DNA of 64,000 nt from an uncultured Deferribacteres bacterium. Its GTDB lineage: Bacteria > Zhuqueibacterota > JdFR-76 > DREG01. The notes under the pieces were generated by a model. The model saw nothing but the letters and a program-made list of their open reading frames with translations, was not told the DNA's origin and searched no databases. Location of the stretch: NCBI GenBank assembly GCA_913009825.1, contig CAJVYQ010000003.1:1-64000 (forward strand). Reading direction: 5' to 3'. Of the stretch, positions 54,226 through 62,601 are shown in pieces; within the stretch, counting starts at the first letter, position 1; every line of letters starts with the position of its first letter. The translations under genes and the position numbers were made by a program.

Positions 54226-54861
54226 ATGGCATTATCCTGTTATATACTAGAAGGTACATGGTGGAGTAATAGAGAAGTTCCTTTGATTCTTCCATATTTT
54301 CAAGCATTGGCAAATAGCGGAAATAGAATTAATTTATCCCATAGAACATTCCGGAATGCCGATGATATTAAATACTGGGTATCTCGAATAAGTAAAAATG
54401 AAAGAGCGTTTTTATATATTGCTTCTCATGGAGAAAATCAAATGTTAGTTCCTGCTGATGGTAGGTCTCCAATAAAAAATGATAAGTTATTAGATGCATT
54501 GAGGAACGCAAAAGAAGGGGCAATAGAATTCATTCATTTTGGTTGTTGTGAAATGCTGGCTCGTGATAGCCGAAGGCAGTCATTGGAAAATTACTTGAAA
54601 GCGACCAATGCAAAATGGGCATCAGGTTATTCGGAAATTGTAGAATGGTTACCATCAACTTTTTTGGATTTAGCGTTGATCGCAGATTTAGCAGTGCCAT
54701 ATTACGAAGACGGGAAGAAAAAGCATGTTAAACTTTCATTCCGTGGAAGAAAATTCTTAAGAAACTATGAACAACTATTAAGAGCATTGGGATTTTCCGG
54801 AGCTTATGATAATGGTGTTTGGAAAATTGAATTATTTCCAAAAAGACATAGAAACAAATAA
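54226..54861 (+). CDS. Caspase-like cysteine protease-fold protein
   Basis: 211-residue cytosolic protein. The order of motifs fits the caspase/CHAT clan: AFLYIASHGENQM carries a candidate catalytic histidine (H68), and AIEFIHFGCCEML a candidate cysteine (C107 or C108) at the end of the next strand. The segment between them and the following helix (SLENYLKATNAKWASGY) matches the expected alpha/beta core. No death or TPR domain is attached. It could be an effector of an abortive or regulated-death system; substrate and partners are unknown. The neighbours are an MNT/HEPN pair, which suggests a defence or toxin island. AAAGGAG precedes the ATG. Confidence 0.62.
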   Translation: MALSCYILEGTWWSNREVPLILPYFQALANSGNRINLSHRTFRNADDIKYWVSRISKNERAFLYIASHGENQMLVPADGRSPIKNDKLLDALRNAKEGAIEFIHFGCCEMLARDSRRQSLENYLKATNAKWASGYSEIVEWLPSTFLDLALIADLAVPYYEDGKKKHVKLSFRGRKFLRNYEQLLRALGFSGAYDNGVWKIELFPKRHRNK

Positions 54862-54943
54862 ATATAGCCGTTTGAGGAGTTACACTTTTTCACCCACATT
54901 CATCCGGAATTTGCACAATTTAACATACTTTTTGGAGCAATAA

Positions 54944-55327
54944 ATGTCCGGAATATCTGAAAAAGAAATGGACAGGATGGTCCAATTTCTTCGTGATAAG
55001 TCACGTAAGCGAAAAAAAATTCTTCATTCTATGTTCATGAAGGCAAACCGGGATTTTGACAAAATTGTGCAGATGATTGCGGAAAAATATCAAGCCAAAA
55101 AAATTTATCAATGGGGATCGTTGCTGAACGAAGAACACTTCAACGAAAAATCCGATATTGACATCGCTGTGGAGGGTCTGACCTCTGCCAAAGAATTTTT
55201 TGCTATTTTAGGCGATGCGGAAGAATTGACATCTTTCCCGGTTGATCTCGTTGAAATTGAAAAAATCCACCCGATCCATGCCGAAAGCATTAAAAAAGAA
55301 GGAAAACTGATTTATGAGCGAAAATAA
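54944..55327 (+). CDS. MNT-type nucleotidyltransferase (MntA-like antitoxin)
   Basis: 127-residue minimal nucleotidyltransferase. The catalytic pattern is WGSLLNEE (G58-S59), then DIDIAVEG with D71 and D73, and a third acidic residue at D101 (PVDLVEIE). In MntA/HepT toxin-antitoxin pairs this enzyme inactivates its HEPN partner by AMPylation. The 40-residue N-terminal helix (EKEMDRMVQFLRDKSRKRKK) is longer than in typical MntA. The gene overlaps the HEPN-like gene by 14 bp in the usual order. GGAG precedes the ATG. Confidence 0.85.
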   Translation: MSGISEKEMDRMVQFLRDKSRKRKKILHSMFMKANRDFDKIVQMIAEKYQAKKIYQWGSLLNEEHFNEKSDIDIAVEGLTSAKEFFAILGDAEELTSFPVDLVEIEKIHPIHAESIKKEGKLIYERK

Positions 55328-55817
55328 AGATATTCCGGTATTAATTGGAAAGGTGAACCATACATTATTTCTTCTCAATGAAATCGTTTCCTTTTATTAT
55401 CAGGTTCAATCGAACGAGTTAAAACTTTTGGGCAAAAGCCAAAGTTCCGCCTTGATTATTGCACAAATATTTGAAAATTTTTATACCTGTCTTGAAACAT
55501 TATTTTTAAGAATCTCACAATATTTCGAAAACAGCATCCAAAAAGACAAGCGGCACAGTGATCTCCTCAACAACATGAAATTAAAGATTGAAGGAGTTCG
55601 TATACCGGTTCTATCCGGGAAATCACATAAAAGTCTGTTGGAGTTAATGAGATTCCGGCATTTTAAACGTTATTATTTCGAACTTGATTATGACTGGAAC
55701 AAGCTGGACTATCTGAGCAATATTTTTGAAAATTCCTATGATCAATTGAAAGAAGATTTAATAAATTTTCGCGATTTCCTGCAAATGCTGCATGAACGGA
55801 GTACCGCGGACAATTAA
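55314..55817 (+). CDS. HEPN-like (HepT-like) partner of the nucleotidyltransferase
   Basis: 167-residue helical protein; helices are predicted along the whole chain. It overlaps the MNT gene by 14 bp, the usual arrangement of MNT/HEPN pairs. Near the C-terminus, LMRFRHFKRYYFELDYDWNKL (residues 111-131) matches the RFRHFFRHAYG segment I recall from HepT-like ribonucleases. The second histidine is replaced by tyrosine (Y120), so RNase activity is uncertain. In the family the HEPN protein is the toxin. The AT content is higher than in the flanking metabolic genes. Confidence 0.72.
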   Translation: MSENKDIPVLIGKVNHTLFLLNEIVSFYYQVQSNELKLLGKSQSSALIIAQIFENFYTCLETLFLRISQYFENSIQKDKRHSDLLNNMKLKIEGVRIPVLSGKSHKSLLELMRFRHFKRYYFELDYDWNKLDYLSNIFENSYDQLKEDLINFRDFLQMLHERSTADN

Positions 55818-55914
55818 TATTTTTCAAAATATTGACCTGAAAATGATAAAAAAGGAAATTGATCGGGGGAAAATGGCGGTGTTGAATCTTTCCTTACATT
55901 CTATCAGGGTCAAC

Positions 55915-55975
55915 GGTGCAGGCGTTGCATGCCTGCATCGCCGCATTGCAGACAGGCATTGCCGCATATAAAAAA
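55915..55975. repeat. GCAGGCRTTGC palindromes
   Basis: TGCAGGCGTTGCATGCCTGCA and CGCATTGCAGACAGGCATTGC form overlapping hairpins. Otherwise the stretch 55818-56297 holds only the promoter of the next gene and AT-rich sequence. Confidence 0.5.
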
Positions 55976-56202
55976 ATCTCACACGCAAGACTTGCCAAAA
56001 AATATACCAAGAGTTTCATCCGCATCGGTACTTCAAAGTCTCTAACCCAACAACATAAAAGAATCTTTTATAGGTTATCAAACTAACTAAAAAACCAAAT
56101 GCTCCAACTGTCAGCCACAAAATATGTTAGTTTATTAATAATATTCACCTTACAGTTGTCAAGCCACTATTTTACAGATAATTTAAAATAATAAAAAAGT
56201 TC

Positions 56203-56270
56203 TTGACAATTAACGAGAAAATAACTTATATTAGCTAAGTTAAGATAAGTTAAGATAAGACAAGATATTT
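56203..56270 (+). promoter_or_regulatory. Strong promoter with tandem TAAGTTAAGA repeats
   Basis: TTGACA (56203-56208) and TTATAT (56226-56231) are spaced 17 bp. Just after the start point, TAAGTTAAGA occurs twice in tandem (about 56236-56256), then TAAGACAAGA. This is likely an operator. Confidence 0.6.
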
Positions 56271-56297
56271 TTAACTTCATATTTACGAGGTAGCATT

Positions 56298-56954
56298 ATG
56301 GAATTGCAAAAAAGAATAACACAGCTAAGAACCCTAATTATGAAGAAAATTGAGGATGCAGCAAAAATTGGCAATACAGCCTTAGTTGTTGAAAGCAGTA
56401 AGATTGTTGAAGAAATAGAAAGTATAGAGAAACAATTGGAACAAGTATTAAATTCACTATCTTCAATCGAAAAGATTGTGGAGCAGAATGGAGCATTAGA
56501 TTCCGTGGAATTTTCTACTCAATTAGTTTCACAAGAAAAAGGAATCTCCCCAAAAAAGAGGGGACAGCAAAGAAGAACTGCTTTTGTTAAACGGGCGCAA
56601 CAGTTTGGTATCGACGTCCTGCAGCTAAAAGGTGTACGATATAAAGTAAATAATAAAAATCTAATAGGTATTGCTTACTCCGGTGAAACAAGGCCAAATC
56701 GTTGGTTCTTTGGGTTGCCACACGAGAATTTTGATACAATTGTATTGTTGTGTGAAAGAAAAAATGGCCAGATTATGAGCTTTGTTTTTACAAAGGAATT
56801 CTATAAAAGAATAAAAATTTTTATGTCAACTGACAATACTGGACAATTTAAATACAATATTACCTTCCGAAATGAAGAATATCAATTGATGATACCAGAA
56901 CGAGGTTGCGAAAAAATTAACCTCTTTTTGGACAATTTTGACAATTTATATTAA
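56298..56954 (+). CDS. Orphan protein with N-terminal coiled coil
   Basis: 218-residue protein I do not recognise. Residues 1-60 form a charged helical/coiled-coil segment (KRITQLRTLIMKKIEDAAK). A basic linker (SPKKRGQQRRTAFVKRAQQ) follows, then a beta-rich C-terminal domain with GIAYSGETRPNRWFFGLP and FDTIVLLCERKNGQIMSFVF. That C-terminal style resembles small DNA-binding or nuclease-associated modules in restriction loci, but no catalytic motif is certain. It has its own strong promoter with tandem repeats upstream. The S9 peptidase gene converges on it, ending 37 bp away. Confidence 0.6.
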   Translation: MELQKRITQLRTLIMKKIEDAAKIGNTALVVESSKIVEEIESIEKQLEQVLNSLSSIEKIVEQNGALDSVEFSTQLVSQEKGISPKKRGQQRRTAFVKRAQQFGIDVLQLKGVRYKVNNKNLIGIAYSGETRPNRWFFGLPHENFDTIVLLCERKNGQIMSFVFTKEFYKRIKIFMSTDNTGQFKYNITFRNEEYQLMIPERGCEKINLFLDNFDNLY

Positions 56955-56991
56955 CTTCCGGTATACCGATTATACGCCCATCCGTCAATCA

Positions 56992-59127
56992 TTATTTCAT
57001 CTCCAGATTCTTCACCAGAAACGCCCATTTATCCGCCTGCTCTTCGATCTGTTTGCCGGTAGGCTTACCGGCGCCGTGACCGGCGCGGGTTTCGATGCGG
57101 ATCAAAACAGGCTTATCACAGATCTGGCATTTTTGCAATCTGGCGGCAAATTTAAAAGAATGAGCCGGCACCACGCGATCGTCATGATCCGCTGTGGTAA
57201 CCAAAGTTGCGGGATAACAGGTACCTTCTTTCAGATTGTGATAAGGTGAATAGGCGTAGAGAAACATAAACTGTTCCGGATCATCGGAGCGGCCGTAATC
57301 GGAAGCCCAGGCCCAGCCGATGGTGAATTTATGGTAGCGCAGCATATCCATCACGCCAACCGCAGGCAGAGCCGCCGCATACAAGTCCGGCCGCTGGGTC
57401 ATGCAGGCGCCAACCAGCAAACCGCCGTTACTGCCGCCGCCGATAGCCAGTTTTTCTTTGGAGGTATACCCTTCCGCAATTAAATACTCCGCCGCCGCGA
57501 TAAAATCGTTGAATACATTTTGTTTGTTTGCCAGCGTTCCCTGTTTGTACCATTCCACACCGTATTCTCCGCCGCCGCGGATATTGGCCATGGCATAAAT
57601 GCCGCCCATCTCCATCCATTGCAAATTGCTGACACTGAAACTTGGTGTCAAGCTGATATTGAAACCGCCGTAACCGTACAGATAGGTCGGGTTATTTCCG
57701 CTTTTCAAATCGATCCCTTTTTTATACGTGATAAAAATGGGCACTTTCACCCCGCCCTTGCTTTCACAAAAAATTTGTTGGGTTTCAAAATCTTCCGGGT
57801 TGAATTTGACTTCCGGAGAGCGAAAAAGGGTGCTTTCCCCGGCGGCAAAATCGTACCGGTAGTGACGGGTCGGGTAGGAAAACGAGGTGAAACCGTAAAA
57901 CATCTCACTGTCTTCTTTTTTGCCGCTGATTCCGGCAACGGAACCGATGGCAGGCAATGCCACTTCGTTTACGAGAGAACCGGATTTTTCAAAAATCTTG
58001 ATCAGATTGTGAGCGTTGTGCATGTATACTGCAACCAGTTTATTATTGATTACATTCACACCGGAAAGAACATCATCCCGCTCCGGAATCACCGTTTTCC
58101 AGTTCAAACGATTGGGTCGCCGGACATCGATGGCAATTACTTTGCTTTTCGGCGCGTTCAAATCGGTTTGAAAATAGAATAAGGAACCGTCGTTATCAAT
58201 ATACTGGTAGCCGGCATCAAAATCGTTTAACAATTTTATAACCCGGCCCTGGCGTGAACCATTCAGTTTTACATAGTAAATCCGATTGCGCCGGTCTGTG
58301 CCCTGCCAGACGTGCAAAACCAAATACCGGCCATCGTCCGTAACAAAAGCGCTGAACCCCCAATCAGGCTGCGTAGGATCTTCATAGATCAGTTCATCGT
58401 CACTTTGATCCGTACCAACTCTATGAAAATAAACTTTGGGAAAACGATTCTGCTGCTGCAATTCCTCTCCTTCTTTTGGTTCCGGATAGCGCGAGTAATA
58501 AAATCCCTGGCTGTCCCTCGACCAGGAACCGCCGGAAAATTTGATCCATTTCAAATGGTCGGCCAAATCTTTTCCGGTTGCGATCTCTTTTACTTTAAAT
58601 TCCTGCCAATCCGAGCCGCCGGAAGCGGTTCCGTACATGATATACTTGCCGTTTTTGCTGACGGACGTGGTGGTTAAAGCAATCGTGCCGTCTTCCGAAA
58701 ATTTGTTGGGGTCGATTAAAACCCGCGGCTCAGCTTCGAAAGACTCCTGAACATAAAGTACCGGCTGATTTTGCAAACCGTCATTTTTGGAGAAAAAATA
58801 AAGCCCGCCCTCTTTATAAGGAAGACTATATTTTTCATAGTCCCATAATTCGGTCAAACGTTTCTCGATTTTTTTACGCTGCGGTATCTTTTTCAGATAG
58901 GCGAATGTTACTTTATTCTCCGCCTCCACCCACTGTTTGGTCTCCGCAGAATTATCATCTTCCAGCCAGCGATACGGATCGGCCACTTTGGTGCCGTGGT
59001 AATCATCCACTACATCAACCTCCTTGGTTACGGGATACTTAATTTTTCCGCTGCAGGAAAGCAGCGAAAACAAAATCACACCGCTCGTCACAAAAAACAG
59101 CGCCGATTTTACCGCACTATACATCAT
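56992..59127 (-). CDS. Prolyl oligopeptidase family serine peptidase (S9A), lipoprotein
   Basis: 711-residue exported peptidase. The signal ends LFSLLSCSG, a good lipobox. An N-terminal beta-propeller domain (about residues 80-430; e.g. DDYHGTKVADPYRWLEDD) is followed by an alpha/beta hydrolase domain. The catalytic serine is in GGSNGG, the aspartate in TADHDDRVVP and the histidine in RAGHGAG. All triad residues are present. It probably cleaves proline-containing peptides in the periplasm. The start is ATG 59127 (AAGGG seven bases upstream); the frame to 59196 extends into a repeat region. It is convergent with the orphan gene and monocistronic. Confidence 0.93.
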   Translation of the reverse strand: MMYSAVKSALFFVTSGVILFSLLSCSGKIKYPVTKEVDVVDDYHGTKVADPYRWLEDDNSAETKQWVEAENKVTFAYLKKIPQRKKIEKRLTELWDYEKYSLPYKEGGLYFFSKNDGLQNQPVLYVQESFEAEPRVLIDPNKFSEDGTIALTTTSVSKNGKYIMYGTASGGSDWQEFKVKEIATGKDLADHLKWIKFSGGSWSRDSQGFYYSRYPEPKEGEELQQQNRFPKVYFHRVGTDQSDDELIYEDPTQPDWGFSAFVTDDGRYLVLHVWQGTDRRNRIYYVKLNGSRQGRVIKLLNDFDAGYQYIDNDGSLFYFQTDLNAPKSKVIAIDVRRPNRLNWKTVIPERDDVLSGVNVINNKLVAVYMHNAHNLIKIFEKSGSLVNEVALPAIGSVAGISGKKEDSEMFYGFTSFSYPTRHYRYDFAAGESTLFRSPEVKFNPEDFETQQIFCESKGGVKVPIFITYKKGIDLKSGNNPTYLYGYGGFNISLTPSFSVSNLQWMEMGGIYAMANIRGGGEYGVEWYKQGTLANKQNVFNDFIAAAEYLIAEGYTSKEKLAIGGGSNGGLLVGACMTQRPDLYAAALPAVGVMDMLRYHKFTIGWAWASDYGRSDDPEQFMFLYAYSPYHNLKEGTCYPATLVTTADHDDRVVPAHSFKFAARLQKCQICDKPVLIRIETRAGHGAGKPTGKQIEEQADKWAFLVKNLEMK

Positions 59128-59336
59128 GTCTTTTCCCTTTCGTTTGGTTTTCTGAGTGGAAATTGGGTAATCCTTTAGTATTTTGAAAAATTTCATTTAT
59201 CCGACAGGCTGTCATTCCCGAATGCTTTTATCGGGAATCCATTTTCTTAATTCATGCAGGAATGATAACTTCACTCATCGTTTTACAGAAGAATAATGCA
59301 TTCCAATTTCTAATTTCAATTCTTTCTTCTTTTGTT

Positions 59337-59573
59337 ATATTTTAGTCTTTTGAAAATATTGTTTTTTAGATTTGCGAAGCACGAGATGTTTCAACTACGT
59401 TCCGATAAAAACCATCGGAACTCCGCTCAACATGATATGAGTCGATGCTGTCACCCTGAGTACGTGCCCGACTCTGTCGGGAAATCCCGATGGTTTTTAT
59501 CAAAATGAAGTCGAGGGGTTTCCTACATATTTTTTCTCATTGTGATTTTAAAATTTCAAAACACTAAAATATT
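59337..59573. mobile_element. MITE-like repeat, TATTTTAGTNTTTTGAAA family
   Basis: Left end TATTTTAGTCTTTTGAAA and right end TTTCAAAACACTAAAATA are inverted repeats with few mismatches. The interior CGATAAAAACCATCGGAACTC recurs in the block at 62301-62545. Together with the GCTGTCATTCCCGAATGC hairpin near 59210 it fills the non-coding stretch 59128-59700. Confidence 0.65.
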
Positions 59574-59692
59574 GCCTGTTTTTTTTAATCACTGAATCGC
59601 CCACACCAGTTTTGTCCTGATCATGATTATACAATATAGAAAGTTCAACAAAAAACTTCAAATGGAATTTCATTTTGGATGTTTTATGTAAA

Positions 59693-59844
59693 ATATATCA
59701 TTTTCCCCTTGACAATAGTGATATATTAGTTTATTTTATATCGGGAAATATTGATTACATTTTACCGGTATGAGTAAGATGTAGACAATCTTTGCTTTTT
59801 CACAACAAAAAAGTATCATTTTGGTGTCCCCCTTAATGATATAT
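59693..59844 (+). promoter_or_regulatory. BMC operon promoter with TGATATAT sites
   Basis: TTGACA (59709-59714) and TATTTT (59732-59737) are spaced 17 bp. TGATATAT occurs at 59719-59726 (inside the spacer) and 59837-59844, with an inverted copy ATATATCA at 59693-59700. The same AATGATATATTTAT occurs before the BMC-P gene (61526). They may be binding sites of the RpiR-type regulator encoded next. Confidence 0.55.
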
Positions 59845-59882
59845 TTATTCCGGGTTTTGTTATTTTAACGGCGTATTAGATT

Positions 59883-60764
59883 ATGTTACATTCGGACACA
59901 TCTGCCAACAGCGGTTTTTTTCTCAGGATCAAAGCACTCCGGGGATCCCTGAAGAAAGCGGAATCCCGCCTTGCCGATTATGTCATCGCCCATCCGAATG
60001 ATACGGTGAAATCCACCATACACGATTTGCAGCGGAAAACAGGCACCAGTTACGCCACGGTCATCCGTTTCAGCAAAAAAACGGGCTATTCCGGCTTCCG
60101 GGAATTCAAGGAGAGCCTTGCCCGCGATCTGGTAAATGCAGATACGTTGACCAATCTTGCCGCCGGCTTTCAGATCGGAAAGAGTGATGATATGGCAAGT
60201 ATCGTGCAGAAAACATTCCAAAGCTCCATTGAAACGCTGAAAGAAACCCGGGAGATTCTGAGTGTTCGGGGTTTGGAAAATGCGGTTGAAAAAATATTAT
60301 CCGCCCGGGAAATCTATTTTATCGGTACGGGAATTTCCGGTGTCAGCGCCAAATATGCTTACACCCGCTTCTTCAGAATCGGGATCAAATGTTCGTACGA
60401 AACAGATCCGACGATTTACAAACTGAAAGCCGCCATTGCAGGCAAGGAGGATGTACTGTTCGCCATCTCTTCTTCCGGCCGGTCGGCAAATATTGTCGAC
60501 GCCGCAAAGACCGCCCATCAAAACGGCGCCACCGTGATCAGTCTGTGTGATTTTGCCATTTCACCGCTAACGCGAAATTCGGACATCAATTTGTACAGCA
60601 CGCCCAGAAATACCACTCAATTTTCCGACATGGACGTGCAGCTTCTGACAGCGCAGATCAACATCATCGATGTGCTGTTTTTTGCCTGCTGTTCCGGACT
60701 GGACAAACGGGCCATCGATTTTCTAAACTTAACAAAATCAAAAGCCGACAAAGAGAAAATTTAA
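59883..60764 (+). CDS. RpiR-family transcriptional regulator
   Basis: 293-residue sugar-phosphate-responsive regulator. The N-terminal helix-turn-helix (residues about 20-90; LADYVIAHPNDTVKSTIHDL, GTSYATVIRFSKKTGYSGF) is followed by a SIS domain (about 130-265; IYFIGTGISGVSAKYA, FAISSSGRSANIVDAAK). It probably senses a phosphorylated sugar of the fucose/BMC pathway. It is the first gene of the BMC run, only 1 bp before pduL. Nearby TGATATAT copies are candidate operators. No strong ribosome site is visible before the ATG. Confidence 0.92.
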   Translation: MLHSDTSANSGFFLRIKALRGSLKKAESRLADYVIAHPNDTVKSTIHDLQRKTGTSYATVIRFSKKTGYSGFREFKESLARDLVNADTLTNLAAGFQIGKSDDMASIVQKTFQSSIETLKETREILSVRGLENAVEKILSAREIYFIGTGISGVSAKYAYTRFFRIGIKCSYETDPTIYKLKAAIAGKEDVLFAISSSGRSANIVDAAKTAHQNGATVISLCDFAISPLTRNSDINLYSTPRNTTQFSDMDVQLLTAQINIIDVLFFACCSGLDKRAIDFLNLTKSKADKEKI

Positions 60765-60765
60765 C

Positions 60766-61500
60766 ATGGAACAGAAAACCGCCATCGCTTTGGAATGCAG
60801 TTCGTGCGCAACAGCAATTTGCGGCAACAACAAAATAGGCGACAACCTTATAGAGCTCATTGTTGATGAAGTAGTGAGAACCCTTGGCGTAAACAGCCCA
60901 CAAAAGACCAGTTCTTCTCCCTACCCACTCATTCCGCTGGGTGTCTCCAACCGCCACATTCATATCTCGCAGGGTACTTTCGAAAAATTATTCGGCGCCG
61001 GAACACCGTTTGAATCATACCGGGCTTTGTACCAACCCGGTGAATTTGCCTCCGGGAACATAGTCGCCATTGTTGGTCCCAGGATGCGTTCCATTCAGAG
61101 TGTACGCATCTTAGGGCCTTTTCGGAATTACAATCAGGTGGAAATATCGCTCACCGAGGCCATTCAGTTGGGTATCAACCCGCCCATTCGCAATGCCGGC
61201 GACCTGAAGGGCGCCGAACCGCTTACGCTGATCGGCCCGGAAGGATCGACCTATCTGCCGGAATGCGCCATCATTGCCAACCGTCACATTCATATAAGTA
61301 ATGACGACGCTAAAATTTTCGGCGTAAAAGCCGGCGATTTCTGCCGGGTGAAGATTGGCGGAGAAAAAAGCACTATTCTGGAAAACGTCCTCATTCGCAC
61401 CAAAGATAGCTGGAAATTACAGCTTCATCTGGATACGGACGACGCCAACGCCGCAAACATACGCGGTGAAACTTTTGCGGAATTCTTAGGAAAAATGTAA
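60766..61500 (+). CDS. pduL: Phosphate propanoyltransferase PduL-like, BMC-associated
   Basis: Phosphotransacylase that converts acyl-CoA to acyl-phosphate in bacterial microcompartments. The 244-residue chain contains two PduL domains, each with an N-R-H-I-H-I motif: GVSNRHIHIS (residues about 62-71) and IIANRHIHISNDDAKIF, carrying the zinc-binding histidines. A roughly 45-residue N-terminal extension contains C11, C14 and C19 and then an amphipathic helix (NLIELIVDEVVRTLGV), as expected for an encapsulation peptide. It follows the RpiR gene by 1 bp. Confidence 0.93.
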   Translation: MEQKTAIALECSSCATAICGNNKIGDNLIELIVDEVVRTLGVNSPQKTSSSPYPLIPLGVSNRHIHISQGTFEKLFGAGTPFESYRALYQPGEFASGNIVAIVGPRMRSIQSVRILGPFRNYNQVEISLTEAIQLGINPPIRNAGDLKGAEPLTLIGPEGSTYLPECAIIANRHIHISNDDAKIFGVKAGDFCRVKIGGEKSTILENVLIRTKDSWKLQLHLDTDDANAANIRGETFAEFLGKM

Positions 61501-61535
61501 CCATTCGCAACTTAATAATTTGGAATGATATATTT

Positions 61536-61829
61536 ATGAAACTCGGAAAAGTAATCGGTCAGGTCATTGCGCCACAAAAGACGGATAATTTAAACGGACT
61601 AAAATTAGTATTAGCGCGTTATCTGGACGAATATCTGATCGAAACATCGAAAACGTCCGTCTGTGTGGACACCGTTAACGCCAATACCGGAGATGTGGTT
61701 TTGCTGGTCTCTTCCTCTTCCGCCAGAAAAACGGAAATTACACAGAACGTATGCACGGACCATACAATTGTGGGCATTGTGGATATCATTTCAAAAGGAA
61801 GAAAGAACTGGTATTTGAAAAGCAGGTAA
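61536..61829 (+). CDS. BMC-P pentameric shell vertex protein (EutN/CcmL family)
   Basis: Pentamer-forming protein that caps the vertices of the microcompartment. The 97-residue chain starts MKLGKVIGQVIAPQKTDNL, with the family-typical GKVIGxVxATxK start and LVLARYLDEYL. The GDVVLLVSSSSARKTE loop and DHTIVGIVDIIS end fit the EutN/CcmL fold. It is preceded by a copy of AATGATATATTTAT that also occurs before rpiR. The order PduL, BMC-P, BMC-H is typical of fucose/rhamnose-type microcompartment loci. Confidence 0.93.
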   Translation: MKLGKVIGQVIAPQKTDNLNGLKLVLARYLDEYLIETSKTSVCVDTVNANTGDVVLLVSSSSARKTEITQNVCTDHTIVGIVDIISKGRKNWYLKSR

Positions 61830-61847
61830 TTCTCAGAAGGATCAAAA

Positions 61848-62153
61848 GTGGAAATATCCATAGAAAAATTAGTAAGTCTGGTTACCGCAGAAGTGGTGAA
61901 AGAACTGGTTAAACAGGGTGTGAAGGTGACTTCTCCTTCCGGTCCCGTATTAAATGCGAACGAGACATCATCGTTGAATACTAAAGTGCAAAAAATTAAT
62001 ATGAGCAAATACAAAACACCGGTTTTAACGGAGAACCATATCCGGAGATTGCATGTGCTGACCGGTGCGGTGGTTGTGCCGAAGGGAACCATCGTAACGC
62101 CCAAAGCGAAGGAACTGATCCGTGAAAAACAGATCGATGTGGTGGTAGAGTGA
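61848..62153 (+). CDS. Small BMC-associated protein with EutT-like C-terminal motif
   Basis: 101-residue protein starting with GTG after AAGGA. The N-terminal helix (EKLVSLVTAEVVKELVKQGV) is amphipathic, like encapsulation peptides. The middle (residues 30-55) is polar and probably flexible. The C-terminal 45 residues contain LTGAVVVPKGTIVTPKAKEL and end REKQIDVVVE. This resembles the LPxxxxLTPxAxELLxxxxI module at the N-terminus of cobalamin adenosyltransferase EutT. It lies between shell genes, so a role in cargo or shell assembly is likely; no enzyme is indicated. Confidence 0.65.
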   Translation: MEISIEKLVSLVTAEVVKELVKQGVKVTSPSGPVLNANETSSLNTKVQKINMSKYKTPVLTENHIRRLHVLTGAVVVPKGTIVTPKAKELIREKQIDVVVE

Positions 62154-62300
62154 TGGCGTGCTGAAATGATGGAATGACGGAATAGCGGAATATTGGAGGA
62201 TTTACGAATGCGAACTATCGAAAACTCAAATCAATCATTCCAATATTTCAATATTCCAACATTGCCAATTTCAGAACACCGTTTATTTTTTAAAAGGGAT

Positions 62301-62545
62301 ACATTTTAGTTTGTTGAAATTATCGTTGTTTGAATGGCAGGAGATGTCTCGACTCCGTTCCGATAAAAACCATCGGAACTCCGCTCGACATGACATGATC
62401 CGTCACTGTCGCCCTGAGCGCATGTCCGACTCAGGCGGGAAATCCCGATGGTTTTTATCGGGATGAAGTCGAAGGGCCTGTCCTGAGCTTGCCGAAGAAT
62501 CTCAGACCTGTTCAAACCAAATATTTTCAATGCATTAAGATATGA
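62301..62545. repeat. Repeat block between BMC genes
   Basis: Copy of the CGATAAAAACCATCGGAACTC family (also at 59337-59573), with hairpins AAATCCCGATGGTTTTTATC and TCCTGAGCTTGCCGAAG. Together with an inverted block of ATTCCAATATTTC units (near 62170-62265) it fills the non-coding gap 62154-62601 inside the BMC run. Confidence 0.6.
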
Positions 62546-62601
62546 TAGAACTATAACAGGACAAAAACAGCAACGATTCGTAAACAGCTCAGGAGGCATT
62601 C

